Assembly (NCBI GenBank): GCA_009731375.1
Contig: BJOX01000370.1
Location: forward strand, 496,317-540,334
Length of the DNA: 44,018 nt
From: Paulinella micropora
Lineage: Eukaryota; Cercozoa; Imbricatea; Euglyphida
Direction: 5' to 3'
The notes beneath the pieces are model-generated. The model worked only from the letters and a program-made list of their open reading frames with translations. It was not told the origin of the DNA and searched no databases. Numbering within the stretch: the stretch's first letter is position 1; every line of letters begins with the position of its first letter. Of this stretch, positions 18,055 through 27,574 are shown in pieces. The position numbers and the translations under genes were made by a program.

Positions 18055-18750
18055 TTATTTGGGCAACACAGGACTCTGCCATTTGGGCCAAGCAAGGAAT
18101 GTATTGAAGGGTGCCACTTGCAAATACCTCCATTGGCACACCACAGCCCCCGCCCAGCGGGCCAGGGAGCGCTCGAACGACACACAGAACGTATTCTCGT
18201 GCGACCAATTCGCGCGTCCCGTTTTGCTCGTGCTGCGGGAAACGGCCCGACCTGGGTTCTTATCTTGGCAGCGAGCGCAATAGCTCGTGGTGTGTCTGGG
18301 CAGCTGTTGGACCTCAGATTTCTGTTCCCTCCTGCTGAGTGTATTGATTTGGTCGAGAGGGAGGCCGAGCGGCGTCCAGCACTCGCGACAAAAGCCCACT
18401 TGACAGAGAAGCGGAGACAATAGCCTGTTCCCCGATGCTTCATAGAACCTGCCATCCGAGGCGACGGCGTACTTGGTTTGTATCTCGAGCACATAATAAC
18501 AGGTTAGCAGCTGCAGCAGGGCGTGAGGGCAGCCGGTGCGGAGATACGAAAGGGCCACACTAAAGGGCTTGGGGTCGAGATCCAAAAAAACTGTTTCAGG
18601 AACATCCCAACTCGCGACAGACGAGGTAGGCAGCAGTCCTCGAAACAAGGCGCTACGTGACTTTCCTAAGGTTTCGGCAGGGGCTCGAAAGATAGTACCC
18701 CCCACGTCCAGCGTGACGAGTCTATCGCTGGGTTCCAGACTGGGCGTCAA
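18055..18750 (-). CDS. BTB/POZ (KCTD/T1-type) domain protein with two CxxC pairs
   Basis: Residues 10-95 are a T1-type BTB domain: LVTLDVGGTIFRAPAETL, SALFRGLLP, FLDLDPKPFSVALSYLRTG and a LLTCYYVLEIQ helix. BTB domains of this type self-associate and often act as Cullin-3 adaptors. The C-terminal half has FCREC (about residue 120) and YCARC (about residue 158), a plausible zinc-binding pair. No ATG precedes the domain: the first start-like codon is TTG (18750), and a TAA lies 14 codons upstream. A pyrimidine-rich stretch ending in TTTTCAAG just upstream (minus strand) could be a 3' splice site. The start is therefore uncertain and a first exon may lie towards the gap at 18890. An AATAAA signal follows the stop. 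Confidence 0.75.
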   Translation of the reverse strand: MTPSLEPSDRLVTLDVGGTIFRAPAETLGKSRSALFRGLLPTSSVASWDVPETVFLDLDPKPFSVALSYLRTGCPHALLQLLTCYYVLEIQTKYAVASDGRFYEASGNRLLSPLLCQVGFCRECWTPLGLPLDQINTLSRREQKSEVQQLPRHTTSYCARCQDKNPGRAVSRSTSKTGRANWSHENTFCVSFERSLARWAGAVVCQWRYLQVAPFNTFLAWPKWQSPVLPK

Positions 18751-18889
18751 GGGCTCCGGGCTTGCGTCTTCTTGAAAAGCAGAGATTGCTTAGTGAGGAT
18801 CTCCGCTCGGGGCCAAAGGCCCTGACAGCTTGACAGAGATTTTCTTTCACTAAGAAAGGGAAGAAAGAAAAGAGGGGGGGGGGGGGGGG

Positions 18890-19804
18890 NNNNNNNNNNN
18901 NNNNNNNNNNNNNNNNNNNNNNNNNNNNNNNNNNNNNNNNNNNNNNNNNNNNNNNNNNNNNNNNNNNNNNNNNNNNNNNNNNNNNNNNNNNNNNNNNNNN
19001 NNNNNNNNNNNNNNNNNNNNNNNNNNNNNNNNNNNNNNNNNNNNNNNNNNNNNNNNNNNNNNNNNNNNNNNNNNNNNNNNNNNNNNNNNNNNNNNNNNNN
19101 NNNNNNNNNNNNNNNNNNNNNNNNNNNNNNNNNNNNNNNNNNNNNNNNNNNNNNNNNNNNNNNNNNNNNNNNNNNNNNNNNNNNNNNNNNNNNNNNNNNN
19201 NNNNNNNNNNNNNNNNNNNNNNNNNNNNNNNNNNNNNNNNNNNNNNNNNNNNNNNNNNNNNNNNNNNNNNNNNNNNNNNNNNNNNNNNNNNNNNNNNNNN
19301 NNNNNNNNNNNNNNNNNNNNNNNNNNNNNNNNNNNNNNNNNNNNNNNNNNNNNNNNNNNNNNNNNNNNNNNNNNNNNNNNNNNNNNNNNNNNNNNNNNNN
19401 NNNNNNNNNNNNNNNNNNNNNNNNNNNNNNNNNNNNNNNNNNNNNNNNNNNNNNNNNNNNNNNNNNNNNNNNNNNNNNNNNNNNNNNNNNNNNNNNNNNN
19501 NNNNNNNNNNNNNNNNNNNNNNNNNNNNNNNNNNNNNNNNNNNNNNNNNNNNNNNNNNNNNNNNNNNNNNNNNNNNNNNNNNNNNNNNNNNNNNNNNNNN
19601 NNNNNNNNNNNNNNNNNNNNNNNNNNNNNNNNNNNNNNNNNNNNNNNNNNNNNNNNNNNNNNNNNNNNNNNNNNNNNNNNNNNNNNNNNNNNNNNNNNNN
19701 NNNNNNNNNNNNNNNNNNNNNNNNNNNNNNNNNNNNNNNNNNNNNNNNNNNNNNNNNNNNNNNNNNNNNNNNNNNNNNNNNNNNNNNNNNNNNNNNNNNN
19801 NNNN
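18890..19804. other. Assembly gap (about 915 N)
   Basis: N run beginning after a G17 tract. It may hide the 5' part of the BTB gene. Confidence 0.98.
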
Positions 19805-19825
19805 AAGAAAGGGGGGAGAAAAACG

Positions 19826-19843
19826 CGGGGGGCATGCCCCCCG
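19826..19843. repeat. 18-bp perfect GC palindrome
   Basis: CGGGGGGCATGCCCCCCG. It resembles the palindrome at 17366-17387. No convincing gene is seen between the gap and 20168. An AT-rich block (AAAAAAAACG-T12) at 20080-20095 is the likely 3' end of the next minus-strand gene, with AATAAA on that strand near 20070. Confidence 0.7.
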
Positions 19844-20168
19844 GATGGCTAAGAGTTCAAGATCGAGATAAGGTATCCGGCCCTGTGGTGCACCGGCCCG
19901 TACAGGCCTTGCTGTGGAGCAAAAATGGCACATTGCTCATCTGCATTTCCGCCAGCCGAAAGAGGTCCACGGAGCTTTGCACTTTTGGACCAAGCGACGG
20001 GTGCCTAAAAGTTGGAAAATCGTTGTCACTTGAAGAGAACTAAAAAAAAACAGGGCCGAGCTTTTTATTAGAAAAAAAAACGTTTTTTTTTTTTGCATAA
20101 GATTGGCTGCATTTGTTATTTTGGCAACGCTTGGGCACTGGCAATGGTGAAAAACGCGCACGCAGCCA

Positions 20169-21085
20169 TCATTCGTGTGGTCTGTGGCCTTGTGCTATCT
20201 CTGCACCGTCCGAGCCCCCGTACTGATTGATTTTGTTCGTTAAATGTTGTAAGAAGCTCTCAACCTCATCGGGCCCGCTGGGAGGCCAATGCTGTTGGAG
20301 CATGAACTTTTCGGCGTTTATGGTTTCGGTATACTCTTTTAGCAGCTTCATTTTGTCTTTGATTGGTAGCTCACCCAGGCCTAGCCTACCATTTTTGTAG
20401 CTCTGATCCCAGGCATATGTGTGGAGCTAGGCGTAGAGCTTGCCGTCGTCTCCCTTGTTGGGCCACACCTTGTAGCAGGCCAAGTACACATGAAAAAGCG
20501 GCATGCACAGCACTTTGCTACGGGAGTTCCTGTGCCGCGTGCAGTCCCAGCCACGAGATATCGTTGCGCACCGTCGCAGAGCCGCAAAAGAACTCTGTGA
20601 CATGACGTCTGAACCACTGCTGAGGCTGCGTATCATCCCGCATGTTGGACAACATTTTGAAACCACAATGATGTCGGAATTCGAGGTGCTGGTTGACCTT
20701 CGAAAAGTGCGCGCAGATTTTTCTGAGCCTTGTCTTTCTGCTTCGCGGGCAGATTTGCCAGGAGCGTATTATTCCGGGTCTTGTCACTGTTGGTATTGAA
20801 GAACAAGTCAAACGCTTCCTTCTTTGCTTTTCCAAGTCTAAAAGTTACGCGTCTAGAGGGCCTTGGCGTGCTGAAGGCCGCGCCGGCAATGAACGCTTTT
20901 TTCTTGTGGATGCAAGGTTCTTTGCCTTTATACGTAAACCGAACGATTTCCTTCCATTCCTTTTTCTGGTTCTCATGCGCGAATACCGACCACAAATTGT
21001 CGTCGGGTTTGGACGCTTGAGCCGGGGGCGTTGGGTCGGCAGGACCTCGCTGATTTGAGGAGGGGCCAGAATTCTTTCCTGCCAT
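20169..21085 (-). pseudogene. Unidentified protein gene broken by two frame shifts and an in-frame TAG
   Basis: ATG at 21085 starts MAGKNSGPSSNQRGPADPTP, then WSVFAHENQKKEWKEIVRFT and KKKAFIAGAAFSTPRPSR. Near 20722 (AAAAATCTGCGCGC) the sense moves by one base to a frame reading HFSKVNQHLEF, GFKMLSNMRDDTQPQQWFRR. Near 20555 it moves again to CTRHRNSRSKVLCMPLFHVY and YKVWPNKGDDGKLYA. A TAG at 20427-20429 then interrupts a frame that continues LHTYAWDQSYKNGRLGLGEL, on through MKLLKEYTETINAEK to the stop at 20169. Both shifts are +1 on the minus strand. Short unrecognised introns could also explain part of this. The family is not recognised; no membrane or signal segments are seen. Confidence 0.5.
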
Positions 21086-21268
21086 AAGATTTAGCTACTA
21101 AGTAGACTTAAAGCTTAGGTTCGGGCTGAAAAAGAACTTTCCTGGTTTTCTCGCCCCTTCTTCCTTCCCCCCTTAGAAAAAAGCAAAGAAAGAAAAAAAA
21201 TAATATTACTTTTTTTAACAAAAAAGCTCCGACGGCCAAGTATTTCCCCTCTGTCAACTAGAGTTTAA

Positions 21269-21613
21269 TCAAATGAACATCACGCACTGCTCGCCCGGGC
21301 GCGTGTTGCGGAAAAGGGCGGAGCTAGGGTCCAGGCCGTAGCAAAGGCCCAGATCAACCTTGCGCAATTGCAGGAGGCTAAGCAGAGACACTACCCCCGC
21401 CGTGGTGAGCTTCGCGCAGCTCTGGAGGCACAAGTCCGTTAGCTCGGGGAGGGCCGCCGCCAGTGCGGCGAGCCCGCTGTCGGTGAGCTTGCAGTGCGTA
21501 ACTCGCAGGCAACGCAGGCGCCCCAGGCCCGCCACGTGCACGGCGCCCGCGTCCGAGAACCATGCGTTACGACTCAGGTCCAGATGGCGCAGCATCGCGA
21601 GCGAAGCCGGCAT
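21269..21613 (-). pseudogene. Leucine-rich-repeat (RNI-type) protein, 5' end replaced by virus-like sequence
   Basis: About 114 residues of C-terminal LRRs: LRHLDLSRNAWFSDAGAVHV, LRCLRVTHCKLTDSGLAALA, LTDLCLQSCAKLTTAGVVSL, LRKVDLGLCYGLDPSS. These fit the AMN1/F-box-type repeat. The frame begins at an ATG (21613), but the repeat register implies that earlier repeats are missing. The plus-strand virus-like fragment starts within a few bases (about 21614). The gene is probably a truncated F-box/LRR relative of 15740-16891. Confidence 0.65.
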
Positions 21614-21786
21614 TCAAAAGGTAATCAACGATGAAATACAAGCAATTGAAAAAAGCAGAGAAGGAAAGCCAAAGGATGTTTTCCAGTTCGGTAAGTACCG
21701 CTCTAAGAAGATTGAAGACATTGCTAAGATTGATAACTAAACAACCGTGGTTTCAAAATGTAGATGAAGTAAAAAAATATTTGTGA
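21614..21786 (+). pseudogene. Remnant of a GKY-domain (ExoX-C-like) viral gene
   Basis: Starts abruptly with QKVINDEIQAIEK, then FQFGKYRSKKIEDIAKIDN, a stop, and in another frame KQPWFQNVDEVKKYL. The two complete relatives at 31934 and 32253 show that the PYLEW part is deleted here. The GKY...IEDIAK...DxxYLEWL pattern is the small domain often attached to DnaQ-like exonucleases and found alone in large DNA viruses. Confidence 0.6.
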
Positions 21787-21829
21787 ATTATTTATACTAT
21801 AAATCTATGTTTTTAGACATATTTTCTTT

Positions 21830-22563
21830 AGCCCACATTGGTTGTGTATTCGTATAATGAAGTATTTTAACAGTTCCTTACTTGAATTGCTTTTCAATGT
21901 GATTTTTTTATTATCTTCAATTGTACAACCAAGGTAGTCAATTGATTTTTCTGTTTTATCTGTTTTAAGAGCTTCACGAATTCTATTACTGACAACATTA
22001 GATAAATAACCTTTTGGGTTACATTCTTTACAATTTTCTTTCTCTTATCATGTTCGCATATTTGACTTCCTTGACATTCTTTACATCTATGTCTATATTT
22101 GCTATGCTTACAAATTGATCCTCCATCACATTCCTTACAAAAGTTTTAATTTTATTGTGCTTACATACTTGACTTCCTTTACATTCTCTACATCTTGCTT
22201 TATAATTATTGTGCTCACATATTCCAATACCTACGCAATCTTTACACTGGTATTTCAATCTATTGTGATCACATATCTGACTTCCCTTACAATCTTTACA
22301 CCCACATCCTTTTTTATTGTGCTCACATATTCCACTTCCTCCACAAGTTTTGCAAACATATCTTCTTATATTGTGTTTGCATATTCCACTACCTTTACAT
22401 TCTTTACATTTATATTTAATTCTTAATTTTCCCATTTATATTTTCCTCTATTCGTTCTATTTACTTCTCTACACTTATTACATGTTTTAAGCAGTCGCCC
22501 TTTAGCATTCAAAAACTGATCAGGTGTTCCGAGTCCAACACTTACACTTCGTGCATTTCTCAT
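21830..22563 (-). pseudogene. Virus-like CxxC/ICxHN repeat protein with HNH-protein-type C-terminus, frame-broken
   Basis: The start is probably ATG at 22563. A first frame carries KTCNKCREVNRTNR. A second frame (22435 down) carries five or more repeats of the type CKECKGSGICKHN, with spacing C-x2-C-x5-C-x-H. A third continues the repeats and, after about 22030, reads NPKGYLSNVVSNRIREALK and KSIDYLGCTIEDNKK. In large DNA viruses of algae and protists, such Cys/His repeat arrays precede an SIEYLGC segment and a C-terminal HNH nuclease motif. Here the HNH part (WHIDH-type) is not present, as the sequence degrades before 21830. At least two single-base frame breaks are visible. Confidence 0.6.
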
Positions 22564-22645
22564 GCTTAACTTCCTCCATCATTTTACTTTAATATATCTT
22601 TCAATATTTCTTTAATATAAATTTTACTTTATCCATCCATCCATA

Positions 22646-23435
22646 TTAGTGATCCTCTACGAAATTAGCGATAACATTAACATTTCCACCATTAGCATTA
22701 GTCGCGGTAGATTTCTTTGTAAAAGTCAATACATCATTTGGTGCTATATATATATTAATATTATAATTTCTAAGATTGATTTGTTGGGTTGAATTGGTGT
22801 TTACATAAATTTTAAACATAAAGGTTCCATTTGCGATAGCGGCACGCCGGTTGCTGTTGTGTTAGTTTCAACTATTGAATATGAAGAATCTATATCAGCG
22901 TACACTGCTCCAGTTAAGGTTCCATTCAACACCATGCTGAATATATTTGTCTTACCATTTTCATTGGTCATATTAATACTTATCAAAGAAGGATAAACAT
23001 ATCAGTAATCACATAGTTAGATTAGCACAGTTAGCATCAAATGTTCCTTTATTTCTTATATTAATACTTAATATTAGCTTTTCGGGTGTGAGCGACTTCA
23101 CTACCTTCAGCAGTATTTGTTATACTAGTATTAATATTAATTGCATTAATTCCCTCGATAAATAATCCAACACTCGCAGTTTTTAAAGATTGAATTCCAT
23201 TTTCAGTATTAAAATTTGTAACTCGTGCTACAAACGGCAGTGTAGTATTAATATTTATCAGGCTGACACTAGGATTGGCATTCACATATTTAATCATATG
23301 AACTAACTGAAAATCGCAAGTGTTTGGATTCTGGCAATAGATAGAAAACCTAATAGCCCCAAAGCCTAAATATTGAAATTGAATTTGGAATATATTTCCT
23401 TTACTCCAATCTAGTACGGGAATATTAATGAATCT
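22646..23435 (-). pseudogene. Virus-like fibre/virion-surface-type protein, 5'-truncated and frame-broken
   Basis: A second copy of the gene at 32722-33956. It begins near 23435 (INIPVLDWSKGNIFQIQFQ), then YLGFGAIRFSI, FQLVHMIKYVNANPSVSL, a GLFIEGINAININTSITN segment, MVLNGTLTGAVYADIDSSYS, and ends FVEDH with TAA at 22646-22648. Several frames are needed. The NIFQIQF-YLGFGAI-RF block with HxIKYAN resembles proteins shared by large DNA viruses and some phages, thought to be virion surface or fibre components; I am not certain of the function. Sequence at 23440-23560 belongs neither to this family nor clearly to the neighbouring membrane protein. Confidence 0.55.
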
Positions 23436-23562
23436 AAGTTTCAACTCCCAGCGCCAAACGACTACCAGTGTTATTACAGTTACAACTTGATCATCCTTTA
23501 AAACTTCGGCTCTAACTTTAAGCCTGTCGACCAACTTCACCACGAACTTTCTAGATAGACAG

Positions 23563-24408
23563 TCAAACAAGGTTTCCATTATGATCATCGGAAGCTTTTG
23601 GTTCTGTCTCACCCACGCTGTTCAACGGTAGAGCAAGGTTGTCCGCGCGCCTGTCCAATGACCTTTCCGATTCATCTTCGCCAATATTTTTCAACGAGGG
23701 CACCCTTATCACCTGGGAGGGTGAGTTCGACAAGCTGTGCAAGTTGTTCGCTTCTGCAGCCTTGACATGTACAGCTGCACTCTTGTCCCGACCATGTTTC
23801 TGTGCATAGGCTTGGATTATTTGATTCACCACCACGAGCACCGCGTGGAACGCTGAGTAGATCAAACCTAGAAAGCCCCCCACGATTCCCAGTGCATCCA
23901 ACAGGCTGCCACGCATGAGCCCACAACACTCGCCTAGCTGGACACTTTCTAGGGTCGGTATTACATTTGATATTTGAAAACATTGCCTATCCCAACTTGC
24001 AATCTTGTCCATAGACGCGAAAAATGTATTGCATGTTGCAGAGTTGATTATGCGAGGCACCGAGTAACTTTGAAATTCATCAATTTTTGTTGTACCAGCG
24101 CCAATGAACCATTGCCCGAAAGCATTTTGTGTACAATACCAATAATGATCAAGAAAGTCGCTGAACGCGTAGTTACAAGTAACTGACTTGAACGAAGATG
24201 CTTCACAAGCTGATCGAATGGCAGCCTCTCCACTTATACACGTGTAGGTCAAGGGATTGTAGGCAAAAAGAAAGTAGTAGCTACAAGTTCCTATGACTGC
24301 CAGTATGAATAAGACTGACCACACAACCCCAAGCCAGGGTAAACTCAGCAGCTTCTCTTCGTACAGGTGAAAAAGAGACCAGTTTGAAGCTTTCGCCTTC
24401 GAGCACAT
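23563..24408 (-). CDS. Two-helix membrane protein with cysteine-rich ectodomain
   Basis: ATG at 24408 gives 281 residues. A short cytosolic N-terminus leads to helix 1 at about 28-50 (VVWSVLFILAVIGTCSYYFLF). Residues 51-165 are rich in cysteine (TCISGE, SACEASS, VTCNYAF, YWYCTQN, RQCFQIS, GECCGLM), as in a disulfide-bonded outside domain. Helix 2 spans about 170-197 (GIVGGFLGLIYSAFHAVLVVV). The tail (200-281) is charged and Ser-rich. Two helices flanking a Cys-rich loop ending in a CC motif recall tetraspanin-type loops, but only two helices are visible. The family is not recognised. It is GC-richer than the virus-like sequence to its left. Confidence 0.65.
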   Translation of the reverse strand: MCSKAKASNWSLFHLYEEKLLSLPWLGVVWSVLFILAVIGTCSYYFLFAYNPLTYTCISGEAAIRSACEASSFKSVTCNYAFSDFLDHYWYCTQNAFGQWFIGAGTTKIDEFQSYSVPRIINSATCNTFFASMDKIASWDRQCFQISNVIPTLESVQLGECCGLMRGSLLDALGIVGGFLGLIYSAFHAVLVVVNQIIQAYAQKHGRDKSAAVHVKAAEANNLHSLSNSPSQVIRVPSLKNIGEDESERSLDRRADNLALPLNSVGETEPKASDDHNGNLV

Positions 24409-24548
24409 GAGCTAATTGCAACCTGATGTTAGATTAAATGATATTATCAGTTTGACTTTACCAGTGTGATTTTTTTTTTTTTATTATTTTCTTCCCTCAG
24501 TGAGATAGCTGGTCAAGCCAGAAGACCTTTGACCAACACATGCAGATG

Positions 24549-24583
24549 AATAGATAGATAGATAGATAGATAGACAGATAGAC

Positions 24584-24656
<73 letters not shown>

Positions 24657-24758
24657 GATAGATAGACAGATAGACAGATAGATTGATAGATAGATTGATA
24701 GAGATAGAGATAGAGAGTAATAGACAGATATCTAGAAGATATCTATCTATCTATCTAC

Positions 24759-24820
<62 letters not shown>

Positions 24821-24855
24821 GTCTGTCTGTCTGTCTACCTACCTACCTACCTAAC
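24549..24855. repeat. Inverted GATA/TATC microsatellite (large hairpin)
   Basis: A (GATA)n array with GACA variants runs to about 24715, then AGATATCTAGAAGATATCT, then (ATCT)n with GTCT and ACCT variants. The two arrays are complementary, so the strand can fold into a hairpin of roughly 100 bp or more. Confidence 0.95.
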
Positions 24856-25063
24856 CGACCTAATATCTCTAATCTGTCAATCTATCTAATGTATTAGTCC
24901 CACAAGGCCACTCATTCCACCCCCGGCCCCCGCATCACGCCGAATTGAGGGTCAATGATTGGTTACCAATCATTCTTCTTCAAACTTAAATCTCGCGCCA
25001 GCTGCCCACGCCCGACTGCACATGCACGCACCCGGAATTTCCGGTCACTTTTCCGTTTTCGTT

Positions 25064-25168
25064 CAGTTTTCCACACCCCGCCACAAACCCCGAGCAAAAG
25101 CAGCGCATTTTCGCGACTGTACGAAAAATTTACCATTTTTGTTATGGGTTTTGCGGTGTGGAAAACTG
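25064..25168. repeat. Inverted repeat with 14-bp perfect arms
   Basis: CAGTTTTCCACACC (25064-25077) and GGTGTGGAAAACTG (25155-25168) are exact complements, with further partial pairing inside (AAACCCC / GGGTTTT). No protein gene was recognised in the unique 24900-25218 stretch that contains it. Confidence 0.75.
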
Positions 25169-25218
25169 ACAAATTTTCGGGTAGGCTTATGTACGCACAT
25201 GATGTGTGCGCATACCTG

Positions 25219-25260
25219 TAGCTGTGTGTGCAGACTGTTCTAGCTGTGTGTGCAGACTGT
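25219..25260. repeat. 22-bp tandem duplication
   Basis: TAGCTGTGTGTGCAGACTGT begins at 25219 and again at 25241. Confidence 0.85.
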
Positions 25261-25270
25261 CGGTCGGGGC

Positions 25271-25360
<90 letters not shown>

Positions 25361-25364
25361 GATA
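25271..25364 (+). repeat. (GATA)n microsatellite
   Basis: A second GATA array. It carries the same GATAAATAGATA interruption as the one at 24549. Confidence 0.95.
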
Positions 25365-25380
25365 ATCACATACTCTATCT

Positions 25381-25470
25381 CTCACACACACACACACTCA
25401 CACACATCACATAAAGAATAGTGTGCTGCAAACACACACACACACAAACACACACACTCACACACACACA

Positions 25471-25520
<50 letters not shown>

Positions 25521-25747
25521 ACCACCACCACCCCCACCACACAGACACAAATACATACACACAAACACACACATACACACAACACACGCACAAAACACAA
25601 CACACACACCACCACCACACCACCACCACCACCCCCACCACACAGACACAAACACACACACACACATACATACACACACACACACACACACCACCACAAC
25701 AACACACACACATTCTCTCTCTCTCTCTCTCGCTCTCTCTCTCTCTC
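25381..25747 (+). repeat. CA-rich and CT microsatellite
   Basis: (CA)n with CACCAC interruptions and two copies of a CACCACCCCCACCACACAGACACAAA-like segment, ending in (CT)n. Confidence 0.95.
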
Positions 25748-25852
25748 AATAATTTCTATATAGTGAAAAATCAGTACTTTATGTGAGTCAGTGTGTGTGA
25801 GTTAGCGACAGCATCCTTGCAAAAAAAACGTTGTATGTGTGTAGCGGTACCC

Positions 25853-25887
<35 letters not shown>

Positions 25888-26117
25888 GGGGGGAGGGGGA
25901 GGGAGGGGGNNNNNNNNNNNNNNNNNNNNNNNNNNNNNNNNNNNNNNNNNNNNNNNNNNNNNNNNNNNNNNNNNNNNNNNNNNNNNNNNNNNNNNNNNNN
26001 NNNNNNNNNNNNNNNNNNNNNNNNNNNNNNNNNNNNNNNNNNNNNNNNNNNNNNNNNNNNNNNNNNNNNNNNNNNNNNNNNNNNNNNNNNNNNNNNNNNN
26101 NNNNNNNNNNNNNNNNN

Positions 26118-27574
26118 CCCAAGCAAAGAAACGAAAAACGCATAAAAGCCCACAAAGAGCCCAAGAAACCCAGGAAGAAACATCCGAAACAAACAACGGA
26201 ACTATCACCCTCTCTCGCAAGGAAAAAAAGCGGCTAAAAAAAGCCAACAAACTCAGCAAAAAAGGAAATGGAGCCACCAACAGTGTACATGTGCAAAGGG
26301 ACTGGAGCGACGAGGAAGACGACAACGAAGAAGACGTCAACAGCCCCAACAACACACCACCCGAAGCTACCAACAAGACGCCCAACAACCAGGAAACAGA
26401 ACAACCCCCCGATGACGACGCAAACTCAACACCTGAAACCGTCAACACCAGCACTCTAACGGACAACGCCGACACCACCCATGAACCAACCAACAACAAC
26501 AACAACAACAACAACAACGAAACAGCACTCGAACCAGCGACGCTCTTCAGTGCCTTGCTCGAAAAAATCCTCAAACCCATGTTCGAACAAGCCCGACAAC
26601 AACAAGTCGAGGACATAAAAGACTTTATCGGAAAACTAGAAACATTGGGCAGCCGAACAAAGCAACTCGAAGACAGAGTCAACCAACAAAGCGAAACCCA
26701 CGTACAAGCAATCGAGAAGACTCAAAAAACGGCCCAGAAACACAAGGAACTACTGCAAACCCACCAAACGGAACTCAACCAGCTCACGGCCAGCGTAGAC
26801 TCAATCCGACTAGAGATAAACGAAACTAAGCTTCGACTTAACAAGATGAAGGAAATGCAGGAACGCCACGCAAAAACACAACCACCTGCTATGTATAGTC
26901 AATGTGCAACTAACGCAACCCAGTCACTCAAAAACATACATGCCAACGCAAACACCAACACACACAACTACCCACTAGAACGCAAACAGACAGAGAACCA
27001 AAAACAAAACCAACGAGACCCAACATGTGAGCTTAGCATCTCAGGCATACCATACCAACCCAAAGAAAACACACTAAACATAGTGAAAGCCATGATGGAT
27101 GCAAAAAACATTCCATACCAAGAGGGAGATATCACGAAATGCTTCAGAGCAAAGAGCACAAAACCCATGCGAGAGGAACCCAAACAACCACCAGCTATCA
27201 TAGTGCGCTTTAGCTCAAACAACCTCAAAACGCACTTCAAAAAGCACGACCCACTCCAGCCCCTCACCCACGACACAGTAAACTGGAAAGACACACATCT
27301 TGCAAACAAAACATTCAAAATATTTATCAATGAAAGCCTCCCACCAAACACACTCATGCTTCTGAAACAGGCGATCAAGCTCAAGAAGGAACTAGTTGAG
27401 GCTACTGGCACAACCATCTACGTGTGGACAAGAGACGGGGAAGTTTTCTTCAAGGACCAGACAAGGGAGCACAGGTTGATAATCAAAACAGAAGAAGACA
27501 TAAGCATAATCAAAGACCTCTACATGCTCCGCAAACCAAACACACAGCACAGCAAAATCCCCACAAACACCTAA
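26118..27574 (+). CDS. LINE ORF1 protein (coiled coil plus RNA-binding module), 5' end in gap
   Basis: The visible part starts with QAKKRKTHKS and is rich in Asn, Thr and Lys, with a poly-Asn run from a CAA repeat near 26487-26520. A long coiled coil follows (KTLGSRTKQLEDRVNQQSE onward to KMKEMQERHAK). The C-terminal third has the layout of LINE ORF1 nucleic-acid-binding regions: CELSISGIPYQPKENTLNIV as an RRM-like first strand, AIIVRFSSNNLKTHF, and FINESLPPNTLMLLKQAIKLKK. Such proteins coat element RNA and act as chaperones. The stop TAA (27572-27574) is followed at once, in the same frame, by the ATG of ORF2. Confidence 0.85.

Noticed and set aside
18722-19933. Long minus-strand frames spanning the N gap
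   Set aside because: Almost all codons are N; only homopolymer and short flanks are real.
8690-21613. GC-rich compact genes as part of a giant-virus genome
   Set aside because: Intron-poor genes, F-box/BTB/LRR content and a 3' hairpin would suit such a virus, but no core viral gene is present among them, so host origin is equally likely.
25064-25168. A MITE or other small DNA transposon
   Set aside because: The inverted arms are only 14 bp with no clear target duplication; recorded as an inverted repeat.
24549-25747. Regular short repeats as a possible CRISPR array
   Set aside because: They are 2-4 bp microsatellites with no spacers of even length, in a eukaryotic context.
25375-25786. Cys/Val- or His/Thr-rich reading frames
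   Set aside because: They are translations of the CA/CT microsatellite.
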